DNA of 64,000 bases from Trinickia diaoshuihuensis (lineage in GTDB: Bacteria > Pseudomonadota > Gammaproteobacteria > Burkholderiales > Burkholderiaceae). Location of the stretch: contig NZ_QUBS01000021.1 in NCBI RefSeq assembly GCF_003390925.1, positions 97,509 through 161,508 on the forward strand, given 5' to 3'. This document shows positions 1-11,521 of the stretch, piece after piece; the stretch's first letter is position 1; every line of letters starts with the position of its first letter. The notes under the pieces are model-generated. The model did no database searches. It was not told the DNA's origin and saw nothing but the letters and a program-made list of their open reading frames with translations. Made by a program: the position numbers and the translations under genes.

Positions 1-1333
1 GCGAGATGAAGACCGGAATCTGGATGACGATCGGCAAGCAGCCGCCGAACGGGTTCACCTTTTCCGTCTTGTACAGCTCCATGAGCGCCGCGTTCATCTT
101 TTGCGGGTCGCTCTTGAAGCGTTCGCGCAGCGCTTGCATGCGCGGCGTGATTTCCTTCATACGTGCCATCGACTTGTAGCTGGCCGCCGACAGCGGGAAG
201 AACACGGTCTTGATCAGCACCGTGAGCAGCACGATCGCCCAGCCCCAGTTGCCCACCACGCCATGGATCTTCTCTAGCAGCCAGAACAGCGGCTTGGCGA
301 TGATCGTGACATAGCCGTAGTCCTTCACGAGTTCGAGGCCCGGCGCCACGCCTTCGAGCACGCGCTCTTCCTCGGGGCCCGCGAACAGGCGAGCCGAGAC
401 GTCCGTCGATTTGCCCGGCTCGATTGCGGGCAGCGGCTGCTGCACGCCGATGCGATAAAGCGTCGGGTCGACCTTCTCGATATAGATGTTGCGCGGGGCG
501 TCTTGCTGCGGAATCCAGGCCGTCGCGAAATAGTGCTGAATCATCGCGATCCAGCCGTTGTTCGCGGAGGTGGCTACGTCGACTTTGTTCTTGTCGATGT
601 CGCTGAACGTGATCTTTTGGAAGTGATGCTCGTTCGTATAGACGGCCGGGCCGAGGAACGTGTGCGAGAAGCGCGGGGTTTCGACGGCTTGGCTGTCGCG
701 CACGATTTCCATGTAGAGGCTCGGCTTGACCTTCACCGCGCCGACGTTTTCGATCTTCGTATCGACGCCGATCACATAGCTGTCGCGCGTGAACGTGTAG
801 GTCTTCACGACTTTCACGCCGCCCTTGACGGGCGATTCGAGCGAAACCGTCAGCGTCTTCTGATCGGGACTCAGCGTGAGCGGTCCCGGAACCGGCGTGA
901 AGATGTCGTTGTGATTCGGGAAATCGCCGCCGATGAGGCCCGTGCGCGCGAGATACGTATGGCTCGCGGTGTGATCGAACAGCGTGACGTTGAAAGGCGC
1001 GCCGTTGGCATTGGCGTTCTTCGTCAGCACGAGCTTTTCGAGCGTGCCGCCGCGCGTGTCGATTTCGCCGTCATAGACGTCGGTGCTGAAGTGAATCAAC
1101 TGTGCTTGCGCCTGCGGCTGAGCCGGCGCCGTGCCGGCGACCGGCGGCGTTGCGGCGGGCGTGGCGGAAGCTTCCGAACCGGGCGTACCCGAAGCGGGGC
1201 CCGTGGCCGTCTGCGTGTGCGTCGGGTTCGGGAAGAACATCGACGGGCGGCCATGATCGCGTTGCCAGTTGTCGAACAGCATGACGGCTGACACGAAGAA
1301 GATCGCCCATAGGATGGTGCGTTTGATATCCAT
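1..1333 (-). CDS. yidC: Membrane protein insertase YidC (3' end outside window)
   Basis: YidC/Oxa1 insertase that inserts proteins into the inner membrane alone or with SecYEG. The reading frame starts at the ATG at 1333 with an N-terminal anchor ([19 protein letters not shown]), followed by an Ala/Pro/Thr-rich linker, the large periplasmic P1 domain of Gram-negative YidC, and the start of the conserved five-helix core ([20 protein letters not shown], then [15 protein letters not shown]). About 444 codons are visible and the C-terminus lies to the left of the window. It is the last visible gene of the minus-strand rpmH-rnpA-yidD-yidC block that flanks the chromosomal origin in most proteobacteria, 30 nt after yidD. 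Confidence 0.96.
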   Translation of the reverse strand, partial: MDIKRTILWAIFFVSAVMLFDNWQRDHGRPSMFFPNPTHTQTATGPASGTPGSEASATPAATPPVAGTAPAQPQAQAQLIHFSTDVYDGEIDTRGGTLEKLVLTKNANANGAPFNVTLFDHTASHTYLARTGLIGGDFPNHNDIFTPVPGPLTLSPDQKTLTVSLESPVKGGVKVVKTYTFTRDSYVIGVDTKIENVGAVKVKPSLYMEIVRDSQAVETPRFSHTFLGPAVYTNEHHFQKITFSDIDKNKVDVATSANNGWIAMIQHYFATAWIPQQDAPRNIYIEKVDPTLYRIGVQQPLPAIEPGKSTDVSARLFAGPEEERVLEGVAPGLELVKDYGYVTIIAKPLFWLLEKIHGVVGNWGWAIVLLTVLIKTVFFPLSAASYKSMARMKEITPRMQALRERFKSDPQKMNAALMELYKTEKVNPFGGCLPIVIQIPVFIS

Positions 1334-1363
1334 GCGTGGTCTCAGAGTCGATGGAGCGGCGTT

Positions 1364-1594
1364 TCAGCGCTTTTTCGGGGGTGCGGGTGGAACGAGATCG
1401 ATTCCGCCCGCGGAAAACGGATGGCAGCGGCATAAGCGCCTCACCGCGAGATAACTCCCGCGCGCGGCGCCATGATACTGGATTGCCTCGCGCGCGTAAT
1501 CGGAACAGGAGGGATAAAAACGGCACCGGCTGCCGAGCAAAGGGCTGACGGCAACCTTATACAGACGCAGCAACGCGATCAGTACCGTTTGCAT
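1364..1594 (-). CDS. yidD: Membrane protein insertion efficiency factor YidD
   Basis: A 76-residue YidD family protein (formerly the alpha-haemolysin-like DUF37). The sequence [20 protein letters not shown] begins with the amphipathic helix, followed by the signature [11 protein letters not shown] and the [10 protein letters not shown] cysteine motif. The ATG at 1594 gives the normal family length; the open frame continues upstream only because there is no stop. Located between rnpA and yidC, the usual position. It is thought to assist YidC/Sec-dependent membrane insertion. Confidence 0.93.
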   Translation of the reverse strand: MQTVLIALLRLYKVAVSPLLGSRCRFYPSCSDYAREAIQYHGAARGSYLAVRRLCRCHPFSAGGIDLVPPAPPKKR

Positions 1595-1680
1595 AGCATC
1601 GGGGAGCGAGGCTCCCGGCGAGCGGCAGGGCGCGTGCAACGGATGCCGGCGGGCATCGGGGCGCACGTGCGCATGCCGAG

Positions 1681-2100
1681 TCAATCCTGCGCCGAATCGG
1701 GCGGCGGTGCTGCCTGGCGCCGCGCGATCTCGCGCGCGACCTTGCCGAGCAGCATCTCGATTTCCGTCCGGCACAACGCTCTCAAAGGCGGCGAGACTGC
1801 GCTTGGCATCGCGGCTTTGTCGAAGCGCGTGGACAAACGCAGCAGCACGTCCCAGCCGTCGAATTCCGCGCGGCGCAGCCGAAAGCTCTCGCGCGCGATC
1901 CGCTTCACGAGATTGCGCGTCGCCGCGCGCGCGGCAAACTTCTTGCCGACGACGAGTCCAAGACGCGCCGCCTGGCCGGTCGGCCGCGCATAGACGACGA
2001 AGTGCGTCGAGCGGCGCCACGGGCGCAAACGAAAAACGGATGAAAATTCATCCGTTTTGAGAAGCCTCGCGGCTTTGGGGAAGGCTGCTGGTGCTCGCAA
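1681..2100 (-). CDS. rnpA: Ribonuclease P protein component
   Basis: Protein subunit of RNase P, which matures tRNA 5' ends together with M1 RNA. The 139-residue product contains the N-terminal region of the family ([17 protein letters not shown]), and the RNA-binding RNR-type motif is seen as [18 protein letters not shown]. No ATG or GTG lies in a suitable position, and the conserved N-terminus begins at a TTG (2098-2100), so a TTG start is used here. It lies 88 nt downstream of rpmH and is presumably co-transcribed with it. Confidence 0.92.
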   Translation of the reverse strand: MRAPAAFPKAARLLKTDEFSSVFRLRPWRRSTHFVVYARPTGQAARLGLVVGKKFAARAATRNLVKRIARESFRLRRAEFDGWDVLLRLSTRFDKAAMPSAVSPPLRALCRTEIEMLLGKVAREIARRQAAPPPDSAQD

Positions 2101-2188
2101 CGGAACCGGGCCCGATGAGGAAGTGCAGCCCGTGCCGGCAGCCCCCGCGCATGCGCGAGAGATAGCGACGGCGCGTGTCGCCTTCGAC

Positions 2189-2323
2189 TTAGATGGCCAG
2201 ACGCTTGCGGCCCTTGGCGCGGCGAGCGTTGATCACTTTGCGGCCGCCGGCGGTCTTCATGCGCACGCGAAAGCCATGGGTGCGCTTGCGGCGCGTAACG
2301 GACGGTTGGTAAGTACGTTTCAT
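2189..2323 (-). CDS. rpmH: 50S ribosomal protein L34
   Basis: A 44-residue, highly basic protein beginning [20 protein letters not shown] and ending KGRKRLAI, a full match to bacterial L34. ATG at 2321-2323, TAA at 2189-2191. First gene of the rpmH-rnpA-yidD-yidC operon and divergent from dnaA, the classical origin-flanking arrangement. Confidence 0.98.
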
Positions 2324-2762
2324 GTCGATCTCACTTGAGAATGGACCGCGTACGCATCGGCACTAGGCGCGCTTTAGACAACATTAAACGCTAGGCAATG
2401 GGCCGGGGTCGAAAAAAGGGTGTTCGCTTTCGCGGGAACCCGCTATTTAAACCGCTTTTCTCTTGGCCGTCAATACCTTACGTGCAGTTCGCGCGCGCAG
2501 GCGCTGCAATGGCCGCCTGCCAAGCATGCGCGCGGCGCACGATCCGGCCCTGTGGATAACTTCCTGGGCCTGCGCGTTTGGCGGTAGAATCTCGCCTTAC
2601 TTCAAGAATCCAGCACGCCGCTCCGCCAGGGCCGGATCGCCGCAATCGCTTGTGGCGACGGGCCGCGGGGCTCTCTCGCTTTGCCGCGTGGGATCCTTTT
2701 GCCGCGCGACGCTCGGGGAGAGCGGCGGCGGGTCGCCGTGCCTCAAAAAAGATATCGCCTTG
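2324..2762. other. rpmH-dnaA intergenic region, candidate oriC
   Basis: A 439-bp gene-free region between divergent rpmH and dnaA. It contains one perfect DnaA box (TGTGGATAA at 2551-2559) and AT-richer stretches (around 2370-2400 and 2440-2465) in otherwise GC-rich DNA. In related genomes the chromosome 1 origin maps to this interval or very near it. Only one consensus box was found by eye, so degenerate boxes or a different exact origin position (for example around dnaN/gyrB) remain possible. The rpmH and dnaA promoters must also lie here. Confidence 0.55.
2551..2559 (-). promoter_or_regulatory. Consensus DnaA box
   Basis: TGTGGATAA is the exact reverse complement of the R1-type box TTATCCACA. 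It lies about 200 bp upstream of the dnaA start, where it could act in origin function or in dnaA autoregulation. Confidence 0.7.
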
Positions 2763-4379
2763 ATGAACGAATTCTGGCAACACTGTTCCGCACTGCTGGA
2801 GCGTGAGTTGACGCCGCAGCAGTACGTAACGTGGATCAAACCGTTGGCCCCGGTCGCCTTCGACGCTGCCGCGAACACGCTGTCCATCGCCGCGCCGAAT
2901 CGCTTCAAGCTCGACTGGGTCAAAAGCCAGTTTTCGGGCCGTATCTCCGATCTCGCCCGCGATTTTTGGCAGGCCCCCGTGGAAGTCCAATTCGTGCTCG
3001 ATCCGAAGGCAGGTATGCGCGCGGGTGCCGGTACCGGTTCCGGCGTGCCGCTGCCGCGCGTGCCGGCGTCGGCGGCGGCCGCGATGAGCGCGGCCGGCCT
3101 GACGCTCGACGGCGGCATGGCCGCGCCGGCTGCGAAACCGGCTGCCAACGGCTTTGCCGGCAACCCGGGGGCGAACGGCGGGGCGGGCAGTGGGGCCATG
3201 GGGGCCAGCATGTCCAATGGTGCGAACGCCGCGCCAGACGACGCGGCCGATCTCGATCTGCCGAGCGTCGACGCGCATGAAGCCGCGGCCGCGCGCCGCA
3301 CCTGGCGTCCGGCCTCGGGCGCCGCGCCGGGCAGCCCCGAATCGGAATCGATGTACGAGCGCTCGAAGCTCAATCCCGTCTTGACGTTCGACAATTTCGT
3401 CACCGGTAAGGCGAACCAGCTCGCCCGGGCGGCCGCCATTCAAGTGGCCGACAACCCCGGCATCTCGTACAACCCGCTGTTTCTGTACGGCGGCGTGGGC
3501 CTGGGCAAGACGCACTTGATTCATGCGATCGGCAATCAGTTGCTGCAAGACAAGGCCGGCGCGCGCATCCGCTATATCCATGCCGAGCAATACGTGTCCG
3601 ACGTGGTGAAAGCCTATCAGCGCAAGGCGTTCGACGATTTCAAGCGTTATTACCATTCGCTCGACCTGCTGCTGATCGACGACATTCAGTTTTTCTCGGG
3701 GAAGTCGCGGACGCAGGAAGAATTCTTCTATGCGTTCGAGGCGCTCGTCGCGAACAAGGCCCAGGTCATCATCACGAGCGACACGTACCCGAAGGAGATT
3801 TCGGGGATCGACGACCGTCTGATCTCGCGTTTCGATTCGGGGCTCACCGTCGCGATCGAGCCGCCCGAGCTCGAAATGCGCGTGGCGATCTTGATGCGCA
3901 AGGCGCAGTCGGAAGGAGTGAGTCTTTCCGAGGACGTCGCCTTTTTCGTCGCGAAGCACCTGCGCTCGAACGTGCGCGAGCTCGAGGGCGCGTTGCGCAA
4001 GATCCTCGCGTACTCGAAGTTCCATGGCCGCGAGATTTCGATCGAGTTGACCAAGGAAGCGCTCAAGGATCTGTTGACGGTGCAAAACCGCCAGATCTCG
4101 GTCGAGAACATCCAAAAGACCGTCGCCGACTTCTACAACATCAAAGTTGCCGACATGTACTCGAAAAAGCGTCCCGCGAACATCGCGCGGCCGCGGCAGA
4201 TCGCGATGTATCTGGCCAAGGAGCTGACGCAAAAGAGCTTGCCCGAGATCGGCGAGCTTTTCGGCGGACGCGATCACACCACGGTTTTGCACGCCGTGCG
4301 CAAGATCGCCGACGAGCGCGGCAAGGACGCCCAGCTCAATCACGAATTGCACGTGCTCGAACAAACGCTGAAGGGCTAG
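2763..4379 (+). CDS. dnaA: Chromosomal replication initiator DnaA
   Basis: DnaA, 538 residues; it binds DnaA boxes and opens oriC. Domain I starts [21 protein letters not shown] long low-complexity Ala/Gly/Pro linker follows (about residues 85-195), as usual in Burkholderiaceae. The AAA+ domain has Walker [10 protein letters not shown] (about 243) and Walker [11 protein letters not shown] (about 304). The C-terminal helix-turn-helix carries the box-recognition motif GRDHTTV (about 501). The ATG at 2763 was chosen because domain I begins there; the frame is open 100 codons further upstream, but across the origin region. dnaN follows after 252 bp. Confidence 0.98.
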   Translation: MNEFWQHCSALLERELTPQQYVTWIKPLAPVAFDAAANTLSIAAPNRFKLDWVKSQFSGRISDLARDFWQAPVEVQFVLDPKAGMRAGAGTGSGVPLPRVPASAAAAMSAAGLTLDGGMAAPAAKPAANGFAGNPGANGGAGSGAMGASMSNGANAAPDDAADLDLPSVDAHEAAAARRTWRPASGAAPGSPESESMYERSKLNPVLTFDNFVTGKANQLARAAAIQVADNPGISYNPLFLYGGVGLGKTHLIHAIGNQLLQDKAGARIRYIHAEQYVSDVVKAYQRKAFDDFKRYYHSLDLLLIDDIQFFSGKSRTQEEFFYAFEALVANKAQVIITSDTYPKEISGIDDRLISRFDSGLTVAIEPPELEMRVAILMRKAQSEGVSLSEDVAFFVAKHLRSNVRELEGALRKILAYSKFHGREISIELTKEALKDLLTVQNRQISVENIQKTVADFYNIKVADMYSKKRPANIARPRQIAMYLAKELTQKSLPEIGELFGGRDHTTVLHAVRKIADERGKDAQLNHELHVLEQTLKG

Positions 4380-4631
4380 GCGCGGCTTCGCGCGCCCGTT
4401 CCCGGGATGCGCGCGCATGGCCCCCCGTTTTGGCTGGAGCCGGTGATTTTTCAGGCACAATATAGGTTTAGCCCCCCGTGCTTCGCAGCGCGATCGAGGC
4501 GGGGATGAAAGCGCGGGAACAACGCGCGGGCAGAATGGCGAAAGCGCGCAGCAAATGCGGGGTATCGGCGCTTTCGTCGAACAAACTGCCGGGTGAGGCG
4601 GAGTTTGCCGTCATATCAACGAAGGAACCCT

Positions 4632-5735
4632 ATGCAACTGGTCAAGACCGAACGAGATAACCTCCTAAGGCCGCTGCAAACCGTGAGCGGCATCGTCGAG
4701 CGCCGCCACACGTTGCCGATCCTCGCGAACTTGCTGATCACCAAGAACGGCCCGGATGTGTCGTTTCTGTCGACTGACCTCGAGTTGCAAATCACGACGC
4801 GCGCCGACTTCGGCGTGGGCGGCGAATCGGTTGCGACGACCGTCGCGGCGCGCAAGCTGCTGGACATTTTGCGGGCGATGCCGGACGGGCAAGTGAGCTT
4901 GTCGCTGGCCGACAAGCGGTTGACCGTGCAGTCGGGCAAGAGCCGCTTCGCGCTGCAGACGCTCGCGGCCGACGAATTCCCGACGGTTGCCCAGGCGAAG
5001 GATTACGGCGCGAGCCTGACCGTCCCGCAAAAGACGTTCCGCCAATTGCTCGGCATGGTGTATTTCGCCATGGCGCAGCAAGATATCCGCTACTACTTGA
5101 ACGGGATGCTGCTCGTCGTGGACGGCGGCCAGTTGATGGCCGTGGCGACCGATGGTCACCGTCTCGCGTTCTCGTCGATGAAGATCGAGGGGGACTTCCC
5201 GCGTCAGGAAGTGATCATTCCGCGCAAGACGATTCTGGAGTTGCAGCGTTTGCTCGAGGATATCGACGACACGCTGCGCATCGATATTGCGTCGACGCAA
5301 GTCAAGTTCACGTTCGGCCAGGTGGAACTCGTCTCGAAGCTCGTCGAGGGCAAGTTCCCCGACTTCCAGCGCGTGATTCCGAAGGCGCACAAGAACACGT
5401 TCGTGATCGGACGCGACGAGTTGCAGCGCTCGCTGCAGCGCGCGGCGATTTTGACGTCGGACAAATTCAAGGGCGTGCGCTGCGTGATCGAGCCGGGCCA
5501 GCTCAAGATCATGTCGACGAACGCCGATCAGGAAGAGGCGCAGGAAGAACTCGAGATCGCCTACCAGGGCGACACGATCGACATGGGCTTTAACGTCACG
5601 TACCTGCTCGACGTGCTCGCGAATTTGAAGGTGGACATGCTGCAAGTGAGCGTCGGCGACGCCAGCTCGAGCGCGTTGATCACGATTCCCGAGAACGAGG
5701 AATTCAAGTACGTCGTCATGCCGATGCGTATCTAA
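4632..5735 (+). CDS. dnaN: DNA polymerase III beta subunit (sliding clamp)
   Basis: A 367-residue beta clamp, the processivity factor of DNA polymerase III. It begins MQLVKTERDNLLRPLQTVSG and ends with the family C-terminus YVVMPMRI. Three clamp domains of about 120 residues are covered without gaps. The ATG at 4632 follows a GAAGGAA Shine-Dalgarno and matches the family start; upstream in-frame codons are not conserved. Middle gene of dnaA-dnaN-gyrB. Confidence 0.98.
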   Translation: MQLVKTERDNLLRPLQTVSGIVERRHTLPILANLLITKNGPDVSFLSTDLELQITTRADFGVGGESVATTVAARKLLDILRAMPDGQVSLSLADKRLTVQSGKSRFALQTLAADEFPTVAQAKDYGASLTVPQKTFRQLLGMVYFAMAQQDIRYYLNGMLLVVDGGQLMAVATDGHRLAFSSMKIEGDFPRQEVIIPRKTILELQRLLEDIDDTLRIDIASTQVKFTFGQVELVSKLVEGKFPDFQRVIPKAHKNTFVIGRDELQRSLQRAAILTSDKFKGVRCVIEPGQLKIMSTNADQEEAQEELEIAYQGDTIDMGFNVTYLLDVLANLKVDMLQVSVGDASSSALITIPENEEFKYVVMPMRI

Positions 5736-5758
5736 CGCGAAGCGAGCACGAGACGAAA

Positions 5759-5785
5759 CCAAGGGGCGCATCGCCCCTTTGGCGT
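5759..5785 (+). terminator. Hairpin downstream of dnaN
   Basis: Inverted repeat AAGGGGCG (5761-5768) / CGCCCCTT (5772-5779) with a 3-nt loop, followed by a short mixed T-containing stretch rather than a clean T-run. It lies 25 bp after the dnaN stop and may attenuate transcription before gyrB. Confidence 0.45.
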
Positions 5786-5908
5786 TTCTAAAAGGGCGGA
5801 TGAAATCGAGCCGCCCGCCGCCGGCCCCCACCGCGGGTGCAAGAAAACCAGTGCCGCTGCCTGGCTTTTCTGGGGCGTTCGACGTATCGCGCGGCACAAC
5901 CGCAGTGA

Positions 5909-8401
<2,493 letters not shown>

Positions 8402-8436
8402 GGGGGCTTGTAGATAGCCTTCTAATCTTCGACAAG

Positions 8437-8475
8437 CGGACCTATAGGTGTCTCAACCTATAGGTCCGTTTTTTT
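8437..8475 (+). terminator. Rho-independent terminator of gyrB
   Basis: Perfect 13-bp inverted repeat, CGGACCTATAGGT (8437-8449) and ACCTATAGGTCCG (8456-8468), with a 6-nt loop followed by seven Ts (8469-8475). Each arm contains the palindrome ACCTATAGGT. It closes the dnaA-dnaN-gyrB block. Confidence 0.93.
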
Positions 8476-9126
8476 GTTGGGGGGCGCGTTTTTCATTGTT
8501 CATCCAGTGCATGAAAAAGGCAGTTCTTTCGGCTACGAAAAGAACGCGCAACGACCGCGACGTCGCCGGCTGCGCGTTGTTTAATTGCAAGAAGCACCAC
8601 CTGTGCTTGTATTCTTGCAAATAAATAGCGCACGCGAGCGGGCGTGTGCCGGAAGCGCCGTTGCAGTCGATTGGAGCGGAGACGTTTTGCAACATCGAGG
8701 GCAGCCGGGACACGTAGCCTGCTTCATCACGCGGAAGTCCGACGCGCCTGCGATGCCTTCTAGGCGGGCGTCCGTCGGGATGGAGTGACGAACACTGAGC
8801 GATCGCCTAGCTGACCGCGATAGCGCTATCCCCTCGTCGATGACGCAGCGGTTTCTCGCACGTTTTGCTTGGTAATCTGCCGATTTCTCATTCAGAAACT
8901 CACCTCCGATACGCCGGCGGTCGCGCGGATCTTTAGTCAAAACCTGTTCGACCGCTTTAGCGGTAAAGACGCGGGAATGCTCTTTCCTGTTGAGAAAGAC
9001 GACCTAAGCGAGAGATACGAGAGCACAATGCTCGGGCGCAACGCGTTTGCGAGGCATTCGGTGTAGCCGGGTCGCCGGCCATGAACAGCGTCGCTAGACA
9101 ACCATCCCCTCCCTCGAAAAATCGCC
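8476..9126. other. 650-bp intergenic region without a convincing gene
   Basis: Both strands carry only short frames without recognisable motifs or good ribosome-binding sites. A Cys-rich 37-codon frame (8511-8624, +) exists but has no Shine-Dalgarno. An 8-bp inverted repeat (AACGCGCA 8543-8550 / TGCGCGTT 8571-8578) followed by a short T-containing stretch could be a second hairpin. The stretch may be decayed sequence between the conserved origin block and a variable segment. Confidence 0.5.
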
Positions 9127-9525
9127 ATGATTTCCCACATCTGCCTAGGCGTGAACGACTTCGATCGTGCTTTCGCTTTCTATTCGGCGGTCCTATCCGC
9201 GCTAGGCCACGAACTGAAGTTCTGCGAGCGAGACAGGCCATGGGCCGGATGGATGGCGAAGGGCAAACCGCGACCGCTCCTCATCATCGGCCGCCCCTAC
9301 GACGGTAACGCCGCGCAAGTCGGCAACGGCCAGATGGTCGGTCTCTTGGCGATCGACCGAAAATCCGTCGACGGCATATACACCCTGGCCCTCGCGAACG
9401 GCGCCACGTGCGAAGGCCCACCCGGCTTGAGGCCCGAGTATCACGCGGACTACTACGGCGCCTATTTCCGCGACCCGGACGGCAACAAACTTTGCGTCTG
9501 CTGTCACGATCCGGTGTCCGAGTAG
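9127..9525 (+). CDS. VOC (glyoxalase/bleomycin-resistance) family protein
   Basis: A 132-residue single vicinal-oxygen-chelate fold protein. It starts MISHICLGVNDFDRAFAFYS, a typical first beta-alpha unit with the metal-ligand-type His near the N-terminus, and ends with AYFRDPDGNKLCVCCH, the second half-module. Family members are small metal-dependent lyases, dioxygenases or binding proteins and act as dimers. The substrate cannot be told from sequence. It stands alone, convergent with the SDR gene that follows. Confidence 0.85.
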   Translation: MISHICLGVNDFDRAFAFYSAVLSALGHELKFCERDRPWAGWMAKGKPRPLLIIGRPYDGNAAQVGNGQMVGLLAIDRKSVDGIYTLALANGATCEGPPGLRPEYHADYYGAYFRDPDGNKLCVCCHDPVSE

Positions 9526-9572
9526 CGGCATCGATCGATACGCGGGCAGCGCCTTTAAACAGCGCAACGAAG

Positions 9573-10295
9573 CTAAACCAACCGCCCGCCGCCATCGACG
9601 TGCAGCACTTCCCCCGTAATAAACCCGCCGGTCAGCAAAAGACCCACGGCCTGAGCGATATCGTCCGGGCGGCCGATACGGCCCGTCGGCAAACTGGCGG
9701 CAGCCGATGCCAGCGCTTCGTGTTTGGCGTCTCCGAAGAAACCATCGAGCAGCGGCGTATCGACGAGTCCCGGCGATACGGCATTGACGCGGATCGGCGC
9801 GAGTTCAAGGGCAAGCGAGCGCGCGATCGCCTCGATGGCCGCGACGGCGCCCGCGAGAATCGCCCCTCGATGCGTGGGCCGCTCGGCGAGCAACCCCGAG
9901 GTCAACACGATCGATCCCGTCGGCCGCAGCCGGTCGAGCGCCGCGCGCACGACCGATAACGGTCCCACGAGCCGTTCCTCCACAGCCGCACGTAAGTCCT
10001 CGGCGGTACTCTCGCGTAACGTTTTGAGCGAGGCGGTGCCTGCCGTGACGACGACATGGTCGATCTCCGGCAGCGAACCGAAGAGTCGCCCAAACGCCTC
10101 GCTCTGATGCAAATCGCCAACGCACTGCCGCGCGCCGCCGATTTCTTCGGCCGCATGACGTAGACGTTCGGCATCCCGCCCGACGATCGTGACCTCCGCG
10201 CCGGCTCTTGCGACGTATCGCGCCACGGCGAGTCCTATGCCGGACGTGCCGCCAACCACCACCACATGCCGGCCTTTCAGCATCGCATCATTCAT
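9573..10295 (-). CDS. SDR-family protein lacking the catalytic Tyr-Lys pair
   Basis: A 240-residue Rossmann protein. The cofactor motif GGTSGIG is intact at the N-terminus and the C-terminal half (LELAPIRVNAVSPGLVDTPL) is typical of classical short-chain dehydrogenases. Where the YxxxK motif should be, the sequence reads AILAGAVAAIEAIARSLA, so Leu and Val stand at the Tyr and Lys positions; the preceding Ser (LTSGL) is present. This atypical subgroup exists in other proteobacteria, and its reaction is not established. It is divergent from a LysR gene 112 bp away, which probably regulates it. Confidence 0.85.
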   Translation of the reverse strand: MNDAMLKGRHVVVVGGTSGIGLAVARYVARAGAEVTIVGRDAERLRHAAEEIGGARQCVGDLHQSEAFGRLFGSLPEIDHVVVTAGTASLKTLRESTAEDLRAAVEERLVGPLSVVRAALDRLRPTGSIVLTSGLLAERPTHRGAILAGAVAAIEAIARSLALELAPIRVNAVSPGLVDTPLLDGFFGDAKHEALASAAASLPTGRIGRPDDIAQAVGLLLTGGFITGEVLHVDGGGRLV

Positions 10296-10407
10296 CGCAT
10301 TCCCCGATCAAAGAAAAGAAGAAATGCCATGGTGTCGGCGAATAACGACGCAGAGAAGGCGCCCATGCTCAATGATCGTCATCGAATTATTTGATAAATT
10401 GCGCGTT

Positions 10408-11331
10408 ATGGACCTTCTTCAAGCCATGCGAGTATTCGTGCGCGTCGTCGAATGCGGAGGACTTTCGGCGGCAGGGCGCGACTTGGGACTTGGGCAGCCC
10501 GCCGTCAGCGAACGCCTGCGCCAGTTGGAACGTCATTTGGGCGCTCGGCTGCTCGATCGAAACACGCGCACGGTGAACGTGACCGACAGCGGCGCGGTGT
10601 TCTACGCGCACGCCAAGTCGGCGCTAGAAGCGGCCGACGAAGCCGCCGCAAGTGTCACCTCGTTCAACCGCCAATTACGCGGCACGCTGCGCGTGGCCGC
10701 GCCGCACGCGCTGGGCGAACTACTGTTGCCCCCGCTACTCGCAACGCTTCAGCAGCAGCACCCCGGGTTATCGATCGACTTGGTGCTCAACGACCGCTTC
10801 GTCGATCCGGTGATCGAGGGTGTCGATGTCTCCATTCGAGTGGGCCGGCTCGGCGAAGGTAGGTTCGTCGCGCGTCCGCTGGGCGGCATACGCCGGTCAC
10901 TGCTGGCGTCACCGAAATATTTGCAGCGGGCCGGTTCACCGACGTCGCCCGCCGCGCTGGCCGCCCACCCGTTCGTCCATATCGATGGATTGGCACGCGA
11001 CGGAAAGCTTCACTTCGATGGCCCCGACGGCGCACCCGTGATCGCACCCGTGCGCAGCGCGTGGCGCTGCAACCACTGGCGGCCGTTGCTCGCGGCGCTG
11101 CTGGCCGGCAACGGCATCGGGGTCTTGCATCGGTATGTTTGTCGCGACGAAATTGCAACGGGACAACTCGTGCAAGTGTTGCCCGATCATCGGCTTGCCG
11201 ACTTGCCCGTGCATGCGATCTATCCGCCCTCGCGCACGTTGCCGGCGAAGACCGCCACGGTCGTTGCCTGGCTGCAGACACATCTGCCGCCATTGCTCCA
11301 CGAAGACGACATCATGGCCGAGACGGCGTAA
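10408..11331 (+). CDS. LysR-family transcriptional regulator
   Basis: A 307-residue LysR regulator. The winged helix-turn-helix starts MDLLQAMRVFVRVVECGGLS and includes GQPAVSERLRQLERHLGARL. The LysR substrate-binding domain follows (about residues 90-300). The ATG at 10408 was chosen because the HTH begins there; the open frame upstream runs into the divergent SDR gene. LysR regulators typically control the divergent neighbour, here the catalytically atypical SDR. The AT-rich spacer (10380-10400) could hold its operator. Confidence 0.92.
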   Translation: MDLLQAMRVFVRVVECGGLSAAGRDLGLGQPAVSERLRQLERHLGARLLDRNTRTVNVTDSGAVFYAHAKSALEAADEAAASVTSFNRQLRGTLRVAAPHALGELLLPPLLATLQQQHPGLSIDLVLNDRFVDPVIEGVDVSIRVGRLGEGRFVARPLGGIRRSLLASPKYLQRAGSPTSPAALAAHPFVHIDGLARDGKLHFDGPDGAPVIAPVRSAWRCNHWRPLLAALLAGNGIGVLHRYVCRDEIATGQLVQVLPDHRLADLPVHAIYPPSRTLPAKTATVVAWLQTHLPPLLHEDDIMAETA

Positions 11332-11395
11332 ACCCCAACAGGGAACGCGCAAACGCAGCTACGGCAAAAATGGACGGCGACAACGCGGAAGCCGC

Positions 11396-11485
11396 ATGTC
11401 GGAAAGCGCTGACAACCCGCAGCCGCCTACTACGCGAGCTTCAGCCTTGGCTGATTTGAAACGTCGAATGAAAAATGAATACTGA
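11396..11485 (+). CDS. Possible 29-residue ORF upstream of the chemoreceptor
   Basis: A small frame, MSESADNPQPPTTRASALAD then LKRRMKNEY, lies 36 bp before the chemoreceptor start. It is Ser/Pro-rich followed by a basic helix. No strong ribosome-binding site was seen and no family was recognised. It may be a short peptide or chance. Confidence 0.2.
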   Translation: MSESADNPQPPTTRASALADLKRRMKNEY

Positions 11486-11521
11486 GCCTCCGACGTTAAT
11501 AAAAAAGAGGCATCGCCGTAA

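Noticed and set aside
2478..4460. 660-codon frame antisense to dnaA
   Set aside because: Shadow of dnaA in GC-rich DNA; Arg/His/Leu-rich translation without domains, while the plus-strand DnaA is unmistakable.
8511..8624. 37-codon Cys-rich ORF after the gyrB terminator
   Set aside because: No Shine-Dalgarno, no family resemblance, and placed within gene-poor DNA; kept only as a mention in the intergenic entry.
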